The notes below the pieces were generated by a model. The model had not been told where the DNA came from. It saw only the letters and a program-made list of their open reading frames with translations, and searched no databases. Of a stretch of 64,000 bases of DNA, positions 53,814-62,380 are shown piece by piece. The translations under genes were made by a program, and so were the position numbers. The stretch lies in NCBI RefSeq assembly GCF_026341125.1, contig NZ_JAPEOR010000003.1:1488001-1552000 (forward strand), read 5' to 3'. Position 1 is the first letter of the stretch; every line of letters starts with the position of its first letter. This DNA is from Streptomyces sp. NBC_01142 (GTDB lineage: Bacteria > Actinomycetota > Actinomycetes > Streptomycetales > Streptomycetaceae).

Positions 53814-54215
53814 CTACGCCGCCGTGTCCACGGTGTCCTGCCCGCGACCGCCCGCCGCGGCTGGATGGGACCGCACCGCATCCATCTGCTTCAGCGCCAT
53901 CCGGGCATCGACCCGCTCGCCCGCCGCCACGGTCTCCCACCAGGCATGGCTGATGACGGCGGCGGAGAGCCGGACCAGGCGGCGCCGCAGCTGCTGCACG
54001 CGTACGACCTGCTCGGGGGTGTAGCCGGGAGAGTCGGGAAAAGCGGCGGTGTGGGTCGCCGGCCCCAGCGTCGAGCGCTCCTCGTAGGTCCAGCCCCGCG
54101 TCGGATCCACGCTCCACGGCAAGGAACGGCTCAGCTGTTCGTACTCGCTCTGGACACGGTGGAGCTGCAGCTGCAGGCACTGCAGACGGTCCGGGAAGCG
54201 GTGGGTGGTGCTCAC
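53814..54215 (-). CDS. hypothetical protein, 133 aa
   Basis: HRFPDRLQCLQLQLHRVQSE, TRGWTYEERSTLGPATHTAA and VQQLRRRLVRLSAAVISHAW describe a mainly helical protein. The GTG at 54215 is unusually close to GGAGG, so the true start may be internal. It is divergent from Ku with a 126-base shared upstream region. Function unknown. Confidence 0.5.
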   Translation of the reverse strand: MSTTHRFPDRLQCLQLQLHRVQSEYEQLSRSLPWSVDPTRGWTYEERSTLGPATHTAAFPDSPGYTPEQVVRVQQLRRRLVRLSAAVISHAWWETVAAGERVDARMALKQMDAVRSHPAAAGGRGQDTVDTAA

Positions 54216-54341
54216 CCTCCAAAAGGTACACCTGTTCGAATGGGGTGGGCGACCGGCACGCCGCCCGGACGGAGGGCACCGGATGCCCGGCTTGGTCGGC
54301 CGTCTTAGGCTGGCAGTCCGCAGGGGGGCCGGAGGTGTGCC

Positions 54342-55271
54342 ATGCCGAGGCCTGTATGGAGCGGTGCCATCTCGTTCGGGCTGGTCACGATCCCCTGCAA
54401 AGTGCTGCCGGCCACTGAGAACCACAGCATCCAGTTCCACCAGTTCCACCTGAAGGACGAGGGCCGGATCCGCACCCGCAAGGTGTGCGAGCTCGACGAC
54501 AAGACGCTGCGCCAGGACGAGATCGGCAAGGGCTACGAGGTCTCCAAGGACACCCTCGTCGAGGTCACTGATGAGGACCTGGACTCGATGCCGCTGCCAA
54601 CCGCGAAGGCGATCGAGATCGTCGCGTTCGTCCCCACCGACAGCATCGACCCGATCCGGGTGAGCACCGGCTACTACCTGGCCGCCGACGGGGCTGTCGC
54701 GGCCAAGCCCTACACCCTCCTCCGCAAAGCCCTGGAGCGCAGCGCGAAGGTGGCCATCGCCAAATTCGCGTGGCACGGCAGAGAGCGCCTCGGCCTGCTG
54801 CGGATCAAGGACAACGTCATCGTCCTCCACGCGATGCGCTGGCCGGACGAGATCCGCTCGCCCCAGGAGCTGACGCCGAAACCGACCGACGTGGACGACG
54901 ACGAGATCAACGCCGCGATCCAACTCATGGAAACCATGGCCGCCGACAACATCTCCGGCTACACCGATCACTACCGCGAGGCCCTCGAAGAGGTCATCGC
55001 CGCAAAGGCCGAGGGAAAGCAGCCCCCCAAGGCCGAAGGCGAACAGGAGCCGGACGGGGGAGAGGTCGTCGACCTGATGGCCGCGCTGAACGCGTCGGTG
55101 GAAGCCGCCCGGGAAGCACGCGGCGAAGGCGAGCACGCCACCGTCCACGAGATGCCGAAGAAGACATCCGGGAAGAAGACGGCCGCGGCCACCAAGAGCA
55201 CGGCCAAGAAAACAAGCGCCAAGAAGACCACGGCGAAGAAGACAGCGGGACGCAAGCCGAAGTCGGCCTAG
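54342..55271 (+). CDS. ku: bacterial Ku protein (NHEJ)
   Basis: A 309-residue DNA-end-binding protein. PRPVWSGAISFGLVTIPCKV is the diagnostic N terminus; IQFHQFHLKDEGRIRTRKVC, ISGYTDHYREALEEVIAAKA and VVDLMAALNASVEAAR mark the core and bridge. The C terminus is a Lys-rich tail (KKTAAATKSTAKKTSAKK) as in actinomycete Kus, which aids DNA threading. ATG with GGAGG six bases upstream. No LigD is in the window. Ku genes on linear replicons fit end repair or integration. Confidence 0.95.
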   Translation: MPRPVWSGAISFGLVTIPCKVLPATENHSIQFHQFHLKDEGRIRTRKVCELDDKTLRQDEIGKGYEVSKDTLVEVTDEDLDSMPLPTAKAIEIVAFVPTDSIDPIRVSTGYYLAADGAVAAKPYTLLRKALERSAKVAIAKFAWHGRERLGLLRIKDNVIVLHAMRWPDEIRSPQELTPKPTDVDDDEINAAIQLMETMAADNISGYTDHYREALEEVIAAKAEGKQPPKAEGEQEPDGGEVVDLMAALNASVEAAREARGEGEHATVHEMPKKTSGKKTAAATKSTAKKTSAKKTTAKKTAGRKPKSA

Positions 55272-55328
55272 CTCACGCCGGTTCCACGAGGCAGGCTCCT
55301 ACGGAGCCCCGCCAAGCGCGGCCTTCAG

Positions 55329-56027
55329 GTGCGCCATGGTCGCCGCGGCCGCCTCGCACACACCGCCGTCGACGGCCGTATCGGCGAGTTCGGACCTCAA
55401 CCTCGCCTTCACCCCCGTCTCCGCGTCCTGCGCGGCGCCTGGAACCTCCAGGCCGGCGGCGTGCCCGCCGACCCTCCGAAGGCCGGGAAGTCGGCCGGCG
55501 CCGAGGGTGGCAGGAAGCGCAAGGGCGAGCCCGAGCTGAAGATCCCCTCGGTCGCCAAGTACCGCAAGGCATACGGCATGCCCGCCCCCGAAAAGGGCCG
55601 GGCCTGCCTGGTCTGCGAGGACAGCGGCCGCATCACCGCACCCGGCATCAGCATCGGCTGCACCGAGTGCGCCGGCCCCGCCGCCGCGGCGATGGCCGCC
55701 GCCGAGCGCAAGGCCGAGCGGGCCCGGACCGGCAAGACCCCGCCGCGCCGCGCCCGCCCGGGCACCGATGGCAAGACGACGGGAGAGAGTGGCGGTCGCA
55801 CCCCCGGCGCCGGCCAGGGCGTCACGGTCGATGGAGACAACAATCATCCCATCCGCGTCAACTCCCGCGCTGGCGGCGGTGGCCCGCTCACCGCTGACCA
55901 GGCCGCCGCCGTCAGGGACGCGGTCAGCTCGGCTGCCTCCCGCAACTCCAGCGGCGTGCACGTCGCCGGTACGAACAACGCCCCCATCACCAGCGTCACC
56001 CGTGGGGGTCGCATCCGATCGTGCTAG
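55329..56027 (+). CDS. hypothetical zinc-binding protein
   Basis: The frame runs from a GTG at 55329, but the first 44 residues look non-coding; the GTG at 55461 (VPADPPKAGKSAG) is a likelier start. Then IPSVAKYRKAYGMPAPEKGR, ACLVCEDSGRITAPGIS and GCTECAG give two CxxC pairs, probably one zinc site, and DGDNNHPIRVNSRAGGGG with SRNSSGVHVAGTNNAPITSV end it. It heads the plasmid-like cassette. Function unknown. Confidence 0.5.
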   Translation: MRHGRRGRLAHTAVDGRIGEFGPQPRLHPRLRVLRGAWNLQAGGVPADPPKAGKSAGAEGGRKRKGEPELKIPSVAKYRKAYGMPAPEKGRACLVCEDSGRITAPGISIGCTECAGPAAAAMAAAERKAERARTGKTPPRRARPGTDGKTTGESGGRTPGAGQGVTVDGDNNHPIRVNSRAGGGGPLTADQAAAVRDAVSSAASRNSSGVHVAGTNNAPITSVTRGGRIRSC

Positions 56028-56130
56028 CCGGTAGTCGCCTGACCAGTCAGAACTCAAGAAACCAGGACTTGATGTATGCATACCCTTGAAATGAATACTC
56101 GAAGTCTGCATTATTGAGATGTTGCAAGCA

Positions 56131-56175
56131 CCCGGGGCGGACGCCAGGTCGCCAACTCAGCCGGCCGCCCCCGGG
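56131..56175 (+). other. recurrent intergenic hairpin, copy A
   Basis: CCCGGGGCGG pairs with CCGCCCCCGGG around a loop containing CGCCAGGTCGCCAACTCAGC. Located 40 bases before the ribosome-binding site of the gene at 56218. Confidence 0.65.
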
Positions 56176-56217
56176 CCTCCCGACCCGCAGCCCGCAGCAC
56201 CACCGAAGGAGCAGCAC

Positions 56218-56796
56218 GTGACCATCTCCGCCGAAGCCGGCCAGTCGCGCCCGACCGCCGGCACCGCCCGCCGCATCACCGTCCGCGCCCTGAAGTGAGT
56301 CCGCTGGCTCACCGACACGGCCGCCAGCGCAACCCTCCTGGTCATGGTCGGCCTGTGGCTCACCCACACCGGCCCGGCCTGGCTCACCACCGCCAGCGAC
56401 TGGACGGTCCTGCTGTACGCCGTCGCCATCCTCGGCACCAAGACCACGACCGACACCGTCGCCGAGTACGTCATCGACCTGATCGACCCCGACCGCTGGG
56501 ACGGCGACATCACGTTCGAGCTCGCCGAGGGCCTGACCCAGCTGCGCGCCGACATCGACAACGGCGCCGACATCGACGACGTCCTGGACAGCCTGCGCGC
56601 CAGCAACCTGGTGCCCGAACTGCTCTCCACGCTGCGGAACCTGGCCGCCGAGTACGCCGCCCGCGGCGACGAAGACGAGAACCAGCGGCTGCTCGCCGCC
56701 GTCCAGCATCTGCGCAACGCCGACCAGTACATCGGATACGGCAGCGAGCTGGACGCGCTCGAGGCCGGCGGCACCTGCCAGAAGAACCTGCAGTAG
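56218..56796 (+). pseudogene. small membrane protein with an in-frame TGA (alternative start at 56344)
   Basis: A GTG at 56218 with AAGGAG upstream opens TISAEAGQSRPTAGTARRIT then VRALK, meets TGA at 56296-56298, and continues in the same frame with VRWLTDTAASATLLVMVGLW and the rest to 56796. The residues on both sides look coding, so the TGA probably replaced a Trp codon. If translation starts at the ATG at 56344 a 150-residue protein remains, with two hydrophobic segments (residues 1-40) and an acidic cytoplasmic part (DIDNGADIDDVLDSLRASNL). Confidence 0.6.
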
Positions 56797-56801
56797 CTAC
56801 G

Positions 56802-56850
56802 CCCCGGGGACGGCGGCCAGGTCGCCAAACTCAGCCCACCGTCCCCGGGC
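56802..56850 (+). other. recurrent intergenic hairpin, copy B
   Basis: CCCCGGGGACGG pairs with CCGTCCCCGGG around a loop with GGCCAGGTCGCCAAACTCAG. It begins five bases after the stop of the preceding gene. Confidence 0.7.
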
Positions 56851-56919
56851 CTCCCAACCCGCTCCAACCGGAGCAGGGGGCCGGAACCATCGTCCCTCAT
56901 CCCCGCGAGGAGCAGAACC

Positions 56920-57171
56920 ATGACCCCCCGATCCGACGACACCCGCAAGGACGCCCGTCAGGAGCTGAAGGAAGCTCTGGCAAAGGCCAAGGCCAAGCGC
57001 GACAAGGTCTTCGAGGACACCTACAAGCTCCGCGAGGCCGCCGACGAAGAACTCTGGAAGACCGTCGGCGCCGAGCTGGACGGCGCGTACCACGGCGCTC
57101 GCACCGACGCCGTCGAAGTCCTCGGCGTGACCCGCGACTACATCCTCAAGCAGACCAAGAAGTACAGCTAA
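56920..57171 (+). CDS. small charged helical protein, 83 aa
   Basis: TPRSDDTRKDARQELKEALA then KAKAKRDKVFEDTYKLREAA is a strongly helical, charged protein. ATG with GCGAGGAG upstream. It lies between two copies of the recurrent hairpin. Function unknown; small plasmid proteins of this type are common. Confidence 0.6.
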   Translation: MTPRSDDTRKDARQELKEALAKAKAKRDKVFEDTYKLREAADEELWKTVGAELDGAYHGARTDAVEVLGVTRDYILKQTKKYS

Positions 57172-57182
57172 CCCACCCACTA

Positions 57183-57230
57183 CCCGGGGCCGGCCGCCAG
57201 GTCGCCAACCACTCAGCCGGCCGCCCCCGG
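57183..57230 (+). other. recurrent intergenic hairpin, copy C
   Basis: CCCGGGGCCGGC(CGCC) pairs with GCCGGCCGCCCCCGG around a loop with CCAGGTCGCCAACCACTCAG. It begins 12 bases after the stop of the preceding gene. Confidence 0.7.
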
Positions 57231-57273
57231 ACCCTCCCTCCCACCCGCCCGTCGCAGACAAGAAGGCCTTGCC

Positions 57274-57966
57274 ATGCCCGCATCCGCGACCATGACCGCC
57301 CCCCGGACCTTCTGGTCCGAAGCGGCCCTCGCCGCCGCGGTCGACGCAGCCTTCGCCGAAGCGCTCGCCGAAGAACTGGCCGCCCCGGCTTCTGACCGGC
57401 CCGCGATCGGCCTGCCGGACACCGAGACCCTCATCCGCCAGGCCGGCATCGCCACCGGTCCCTGTCCGCGCGACCCCCGCGAGCCCTCGGGCCGCGGCCA
57501 ACTCCTCAAGAAGGCCTCGGTCTTCACCCTCCGGGCAGCCTGGTGGCTGCTCAAGCACACCTCCCTCTTCGCCATTGCCGCCCCGGTCGAGGTCATCCGT
57601 CTCTGGCGCTTCGCCACCCCCAGCACACCCGCCAGTCACGAGCCTGTCCCGCAGCCGGCGCCCCGCACCGGCCGCGCCGTCACCCCCGCCGACTTCCTTC
57701 AGGCAACGTCCGACCACATCAAGACCCGCGGCTGGACACAGCACCTCCTGAAGTCCCAGCGCGGCGTGTGCATGCTCGGCGCCCAGCGCTCCCTCATCCG
57801 CGGCGGCACCTGCACCCGCACTACCGCCGCCGAAGCCAACACCCACCTGCTCGCCGTCACCGGAGCCCGCTCGGTGCCCCGCTGGAACGACCGGCTCACC
57901 CGCACCGAAGCCCAGGTCCACGACGCGCTCCTGGCCGCCGCCGCCCGCGCCCGCGCCGCCCGCTGA
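57274..57966 (+). CDS. DUF6197-like protein, 230 aa
   Basis: The N-terminal half contains a hydrophobic stretch (AAWWLLKHTSLFAIAAPVEV, residues 88-107) that may be a membrane segment. The C-terminal part (QATSDHIKTRGWTQHLLKSQ, GVCMLGAQRSLIRGG, VPRWNDRLTRTEAQVHDALL) matches DUF6197, a domain found repeatedly in Streptomyces plasmid proteins, with the conserved Cys-x-x-Gly-Ala and Trp-Asn-Asp. Function unknown. ATG preceded by AAGAAGG. Confidence 0.65.
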   Translation: MPASATMTAPRTFWSEAALAAAVDAAFAEALAEELAAPASDRPAIGLPDTETLIRQAGIATGPCPRDPREPSGRGQLLKKASVFTLRAAWWLLKHTSLFAIAAPVEVIRLWRFATPSTPASHEPVPQPAPRTGRAVTPADFLQATSDHIKTRGWTQHLLKSQRGVCMLGAQRSLIRGGTCTRTTAAEANTHLLAVTGARSVPRWNDRLTRTEAQVHDALLAAAARARAAR

Positions 57967-58107
57967 CCGTCACCGCCGAGACCGAGCACCCGCAACAGCT
58001 CCAGCCGCTGATCTGCCCACCCGGCCGTGCGGTCTGTTGCCACCGGACCGGACGACGCGGGGGACCGGACAGTCCGGTACCTCACCCGACCCGAAACGGA
58101 GTCCTTC

Positions 58108-58821
58108 GTGACCGCATCCATCACCACGACGACCATCGCGGCCGCCAGGCCGACGCAGCCCGACTGGCTCGCCGACATCCGCGACCGGCGCCAGGCCGCC
58201 GCTGACGACCCGTTCCACGTCACCGACTGCGAGGGCGACCTGTCCGTCTGGCGCCAGTCCGCCCTCACCCACGTCATCCGCAACGACAACGGCGAGATCA
58301 CCGGCTGGTCCGCCCCGTCCAGCTACAAGGTCACCGACCACGTCATCGAGATCAGCCTGGACACCTGGGATGAGGGCGAGGACCCGCTGGACGACCAGCG
58401 CCGCTGTGACATCCACGGCCTGGTCACTGCACGCGACCGGGACGTGCCGCGCCTGCTCGCCCACATCGACCAGCTCCAGCAGCGCCTGGACTGCGCCGAG
58501 GCTGCGCTGCCCGGCATCACGCACCTGGTCCCCGGCGAGCCGGTGAAGGTCACCGTTTACCGCGCCGAGCACAGCGAGGACCTGGAGCCGCTCGGCCTCT
58601 ACACCAACCGCGGCGCCGCCCGCGCCCACGGCGAGGCCATGGCCGAGCACGACAACAAGCAGCCCGGCCTCACCCACTGCTGGATCCCCGACGACGGCGA
58701 CCCCTCCGCGGTTGAGGAGCTGTCGGAGTTCGGACCCGGCGAGGACGACGAGGACGCCACCGGCTACGTCGTCGTCCCCGTCACCGTCACCTCCGCGTAC
58801 GAACCGGAGGCCGAAGAGTGA
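58108..58821 (+). CDS. hypothetical protein, 237 aa
   Basis: The GTG at 58108 has GGAG seven bases upstream; the frame upstream to 58027 lacks coding character. TQPDWLADIRDRRQAAADDP and FHVTDCEGDLSVWRQSALTH, then a helical centre (LLAHIDQLQQRLDCAEAALP) and an acidic end. Overlaps the next gene by four bases. Plasmid-type, function unknown. Confidence 0.6.
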   Translation: MTASITTTTIAAARPTQPDWLADIRDRRQAAADDPFHVTDCEGDLSVWRQSALTHVIRNDNGEITGWSAPSSYKVTDHVIEISLDTWDEGEDPLDDQRRCDIHGLVTARDRDVPRLLAHIDQLQQRLDCAEAALPGITHLVPGEPVKVTVYRAEHSEDLEPLGLYTNRGAARAHGEAMAEHDNKQPGLTHCWIPDDGDPSAVEELSEFGPGEDDEDATGYVVVPVTVTSAYEPEAEE

Positions 58822-59093
58822 TGGACAGCCGCGCCGTGTGGGAGATCGACGTCCCCATGAAGCACCGCGAAGATGCCGCCCGCCACGGCGTGCACGTCTT
58901 CACCGGCCTCGCCGAGAACGCCAGCGACGCCATCGCCGCCGCCCTGCGGGCCTGCGAGATCGCCCAGCTGCACGCCATGTCCGGCCGGCCGATCCCCGTC
59001 GGCAGCAGCCGCGGCGACTGGTCCGCCCGCGGCCTGCGCCCCGACTGGGAACTCCAGTGGGACCGCGCCGAAAAGAAGCAGATCGTCCTTTGA
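58818..59093 (+). CDS. hypothetical protein, 91 aa
   Basis: AVWEIDVPMKHREDAARHGV, HVFTGLAENASDAIAAALRA and WSARGLRPDWELQWDRAEK make a compact protein without known motifs. GTG at 58818 or ATG at 58821, coupled to the upstream gene; hairpin copy D follows its stop. Confidence 0.55.
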   Translation: MMDSRAVWEIDVPMKHREDAARHGVHVFTGLAENASDAIAAALRACEIAQLHAMSGRPIPVGSSRGDWSARGLRPDWELQWDRAEKKQIVL

Positions 59094-59099
59094 CTACGC

Positions 59100-59145
59100 C
59101 CCGGGACGGCCGCACAAGGCCTGAGAAACCGCCGGCCGTCCCGGG
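59100..59145 (+). other. recurrent intergenic hairpin, copy D (variant loop)
   Basis: CCCGGGACGGCCG pairs perfectly with CGGCCGTCCCGGG, 13 base pairs; the loop (CACAAGGCCTGAGAAACCGC) differs from copies A-C. It begins seven bases after the stop of the preceding gene and is followed by GGAGAAGGAG and the next start. Confidence 0.6.
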
Positions 59146-59184
59146 CGCCTCACCCCGCAGCAGCGGAGAAGGAGAAACCCCATC

Positions 59185-59454
59185 ATGCACGCCCCGGCCA
59201 TCCGGCTGAAGCGACAGTCCACCACCACCGACCGCACGCGTCCCCTCGCTGGGCGCCTGCCGGCCCGCCGCCAGTTCGTCTGCGACCGCGCCCACGGCGC
59301 CGTCAGCTGGAAGGGCGAAGAGGCCGACTGCTGGAACTGCGGCCGGCCCGCCACCTCCCGGCACTTCCGCCGCGGCTCCGCCCTGCACCGCCTGCTCGAC
59401 CAGGCCTGCGCCGCCCACCGCCCCGCCCGGCACCGGAAGGCGGTCTCGGCATGA
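59185..59454 (+). CDS. small zinc-ribbon-like protein, 89 aa
   Basis: RLPARRQFVCDRAHGAVSWK and EEADCWNCGRPATSRHF contain C-x3-H and C-x2-C elements, a probable zinc ribbon. ATG with GAGAAGGAG upstream. Overlaps the next gene by four bases (ATGA). Confidence 0.55.
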   Translation: MHAPAIRLKRQSTTTDRTRPLAGRLPARRQFVCDRAHGAVSWKGEEADCWNCGRPATSRHFRRGSALHRLLDQACAAHRPARHRKAVSA

Positions 59455-59941
59455 GCCTCCTCGGCTTCCTCAACCAGCTCATCGGCGGCCAGGCGCTGGG
59501 CGACCACCTCTCATCCGCCGTCAACGACCTCATCGAACGCGAGCACGTCACCCGCAGCGAGGCCTACCACCGCATCACCGAGCAGGCCGACACCGGCGAC
59601 CCGGCCGTCATCACTGCCACCCGCCAGACCTGGGTGCGCCGCCCGGACGTCGACCCCGAAGAAGCCCCGGTGCGGCGGCTGTACGTCCTCGAGCGCACCG
59701 AGACCGGCATCGTCGTCGCCTACCTCGACACCAACCCTCACACCGCCGGCGTCCACCTCGGGCCAAGCGGCCTCAAGCTCGAGCACCAAGCGCTCGACGA
59801 CCACTTCACGGGCGCCGAAGCCGAGTTCGGCACCGACCTGCTGGAGCTGTACGAACTCGAGTCCTGGAAGCCCTTCGAGTTCCTGCTCCCCACCGTCGGC
59901 GGCATCGGCAACATCCGCCCCAAGGGGCGAGGAAGTCATGA
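59451..59941 (+). CDS. hypothetical protein, about 163 aa, end frameshifted
   Basis: SLLGFLNQLIGGQALGDHLS, DLIEREHVTRSEAYHRITEQ and VRRLYVLERTETGIVVAYLD are coding-like. The frame has no stop until 60512 and turns Arg/Pro-rich after GNIRPKGRG. A one-base change in CCCCAAGGGG near 59925 would end it at a TGA overlapping the next ATG (ATGA), the pattern used throughout this cassette. Confidence 0.5.
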
Positions 59942-60147
59942 CCACCGCCCCGCCCCGTACGGCCCTGACCGCCTGCAGCTCGTGCGCCGGCCGCCCGGCC
60001 GCCGTCCTGGAAACAGTCTCCGCCAGCAATCTCAACGGCAGGCGCATCGCCGACCAGCGCGCCGGCGAGCTCGGCGACGGCGCCCACACCCACGCCGACC
60101 GCAACGGCGACATGCACGTGGTCCGCCCGACCGGGGCGACGTCGTGA
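59938..60147 (+). CDS. hypothetical CxxC protein, 69 aa
   Basis: TTAPPRTALTACSSCAGRPA and AVLETVSASNLNGRRIADQR, then HTHADRNGDMHVVRPTG. One CxxC pair. ATG with GAGGAAG upstream. Precedes the WhiB-like gene, overlapping by four bases. Confidence 0.5.
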   Translation: MTTAPPRTALTACSSCAGRPAAVLETVSASNLNGRRIADQRAGELGDGAHTHADRNGDMHVVRPTGATS

Positions 60148-60418
60148 GCCCCGTCTCGCCCCGTTCCCGCGGTTCACCGGCACCGAGCCCTGCCAGGCCC
60201 CGGACGCCGAACCCGACTGGTGGACCAGCGAGGACACCAACGACCGCGCCGCTGCCCAACTGTCCTGCAGGCGCTGCCCGACTCGCGAGGCCTGCCTCGC
60301 CTGGGCCATCGACCACCCCACAGACGCCGGCGAAGTCATCTGGGCCGGCACCACCCGTTCCCGGCGCTCCGAACTGCGCCGCGAGTTCACCCCCACCGCC
60401 CCGAAGGAGTCGAAGTGA
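60144..60418 (+). pseudogene. WhiB-like (Wbl) protein, start frameshifted
   Basis: In one frame: LAPFPRFTGTEPCQAPDAEP, AAQLSCRRCPTREACLAWAI and GEVIWAGTTRSRRSELRREF. The four Fe-S cysteines (C...C-x2-C...C) and the G(V/I)W(A/G)G turn are intact, so this is a Wbl iron-sulphur regulator. No start codon is in frame; the GTG at 60144, coupled to the previous gene, is one base out (run of C near 60160). One indel, real or technical, separates start and body. Its stop overlaps the next GTG. Confidence 0.75.
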
Positions 60419-60997
60419 ACGACGCCTACCGCGCCGCGATCATCACCATGCTGAAGAACGGCACGCCCACCGAACAGATCCAGCAGCAGCTCCCGGACGT
60501 GAGCGTCGGTGAGATCGCCGCCATCGCCGAGACCGAGGGGCTGACCAAGGCCCACCGCAAGACCGGCCACTCCCCGATCCCTGACCTCGACCCGCAGCTG
60601 GCGCTCGCGCTCACCGCCCTGGCCTGGGGCGAGAACAGCCACACCGCCCGCATCCGCAACCTGGCCGCCCGCACCCGTGCAGGCCTGACCGAGCTGCAAC
60701 AGCTCCAGCGCGACGCCTCCGAAGTCGAAGCGGCGGAGAAGGAAGTCGCCGAAGCGGCCCAGCACCTCACGAAGGCTCAGGCCAAGCTGCGTCGGCTCAA
60801 GAACGGCGGCAAGACGACGAAGGCCGCCCCGGCCGGCGCCCCGACGCTGGACGACAAGCGCCAGCGCCGAGATCCGAGCCTGGGCCCGCGCCCAGGGAAT
60901 GGACGTCTCCCAGGTCGGCTCCATCTCCGCGAAGGTCATGGACGCCTGGAACAACCGGGACAGCAAAGCGGCCGTTCCCGCTCAGCGGGCCGGGTAG
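60415..60997 (+). pseudogene. Lsr2-like nucleoid protein with an internal frameshift
   Basis: From the GTG at 60415: NDAYRAAIITMLKNGTPTEQ, PDLDPQLALALTALAWGENS and an alanine-rich coiled coil to KAAPAGAPTLDDKRQR. A shift near 60865 leads to SAEIRAWARAQGMDVSQVGS then ISAKVMDAWNNRDSKA and a stop at 60997. The second part is the C-terminal DNA-binding domain of Lsr2. Reading frames joined, it is a full xenogeneic-silencer-like protein with a different N terminus. Confidence 0.75.
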
Positions 60998-61431
60998 TGC
61001 GATGGCCGCCTTACCCGCCGGCGCGGAAGGCGGCCAGCTGCTCGCCGGTACGGGTGGAGGCGGTCATCGCCGCCGCCCGCCCCGAGGACACCGACCCGGC
61101 CTGGGGACTCCACCACCCCCGGCCGTACGGGCCGCAGGCCAGCGAGACCCGGCCGCTCATGCGGTGGGCCGCCGCCCTGGACGAGCAGCTCAAGGCCGAC
61201 AGCGCAGCCGACTACCGCGTGCGCCTGGCCGTCGACCTGGTCCGCATCGGCCACAACACGCGGATCAACCCGCCGCCCGGTTCGATCGACCTTCCGCTCG
61301 CCACCTGGGAGATGACCACCGAGCACCACATCGAGCTCGTCAGCAGAAAGTGGCCGACCGGATATGCCGGCCACACCATCGCCCGGATCGGCCGCCTGGT
61401 CGCGGCCTCAGCAAAGGAGGTATGGGCGTGA
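60997..61431 (+). CDS. hypothetical protein, 144 aa
   Basis: The GTG at 60997 shares one base with the Lsr2-like stop. VEAVIAAARPEDTDPAWGLH, PLMRWAAALDEQLKADSAAD and TWEMTTEHHIELVSRKWPTG look coding; no known motif. Part of the coupled plasmid-type cassette. Confidence 0.55.
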   Translation: MRWPPYPPARKAASCSPVRVEAVIAAARPEDTDPAWGLHHPRPYGPQASETRPLMRWAAALDEQLKADSAADYRVRLAVDLVRIGHNTRINPPPGSIDLPLATWEMTTEHHIELVSRKWPTGYAGHTIARIGRLVAASAKEVWA

Positions 61432-61508
61432 CCAGTCAGCCAGAGGAAGGCCCGAACGACGACCGAGCGCAGGGCCAGGTGTGCCGACGCGGTCACCTCA
61501 TCCCGTGA
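61428..61508 (+). CDS. 26-residue ORF, probable truncated gene
   Basis: The GTG overlaps the previous stop (GTGA). TSQPEEGPNDDRAQGQVCRR then GHLIP, then a stop. CRRGH is a typical beginning of a zinc-binding plasmid protein, so the rest was probably lost at a junction near 61508. Confidence 0.35.
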   Translation: MTSQPEEGPNDDRAQGQVCRRGHLIP

Positions 61509-61651
61509 AGCTCTGGGGAAACTCCCAGGCGCATGACTTGGAACGTGAGCGCGGGGCGGTCGCCGGTTCGCGTGGCTCAAGCCGGATCAAGATAGCAAAT
61601 GGGATGATTCCGGACAGGAGTCGCGAACGGGAACGTTGAGGAGTCCGGAAA

Positions 61652-62296
61652 ATGACAGTAGCTGGGGAGGCCGACGACGGCAGCGAGCCGTTCGTGGTCG
61701 ACGACACGTCACCTGAGACAGCCGCCGACGACCCATCCTTTGAGGGCGTGAATGTGTGCCGGGTAGCTGCACTCTCGACGATGTTTGGCGGTGAGAGTCA
61801 GGCGGTTCGCGAACTGACACCCGAACTCCAAGAGCTCGGGTTCTCCTCGACGCTAAGTTCCGGCGAGCGTGTCTGGTCAGACATCAATCCATTGGAACTC
61901 TTCCCTGACTTCCGAGAGTTGCAGTGGGACGCCCCGGGCCGGAACCGCATCCAGCTCTGGCAAACGCTCAATGGGACGTCAGCGCCGGAGGCGGCCTCTG
62001 CGTTTCTCGTGGCCGTTCTCGGGAGCGGACTCGAACGCGAGTCAGCAGCCGCTGCAGCTGCACTGTGGCGGCAGACTTCCGAATACGACCTTCCTGCACC
62101 GCGGCATGACCCGCACTACTACTGGCGCCTTTGGGAGCTTCTCTGGCGGTATTGGGACCGCGGCACCCCCAGTTGGAGAGGCTTCGCCTGGCCAGGTCCG
62201 GGTCCGCTAGACGTCGACCCCGACGATGACGACCTTGAGGTCGTCCCCTGGGACCCGCAGCGGTGGACGGGGATCTACCAGGACGTCATGTCATGA
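61652..62296 (+). CDS. hypothetical protein, 214 aa, in frame with the following hydrolase
   Basis: VCRVAALSTMFGGESQAVRE, SPELFPDFRELQWDAPGRNR-like segments and FLVAVLGSGLERESAAAAAA indicate a helical domain unknown to me. It ends at TGA (62294-62296). The same frame stays open past the stop with coding-like residues (RIAFINFLAQWRLNEALRSP) into the hydrolase ORF, so the two may have been one protein of about 455 residues. Moderate GC, unlike the plasmid cassette before it. Confidence 0.5.
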   Translation: MTVAGEADDGSEPFVVDDTSPETAADDPSFEGVNVCRVAALSTMFGGESQAVRELTPELQELGFSSTLSSGERVWSDINPLELFPDFRELQWDAPGRNRIQLWQTLNGTSAPEAASAFLVAVLGSGLERESAAAAAALWRQTSEYDLPAPRHDPHYYWRLWELLWRYWDRGTPSWRGFAWPGPGPLDVDPDDDDLEVVPWDPQRWTGIYQDVMS

Positions 62297-62380
62297 ATCG
62301 ACGATCCGTACACGCGAATCGCTTTCATCAACTTTCTCGCACAATGGCGCCTCAATGAAGCTCTGCGATCCCCCGATCCC

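Noticed and set aside
10177..62296. Selenocysteine or stop-codon recoding at TGA
   Set aside because: No SECIS-like hairpin or selenium genes are seen, and the sites fit Trp-to-stop change or sequencing error.
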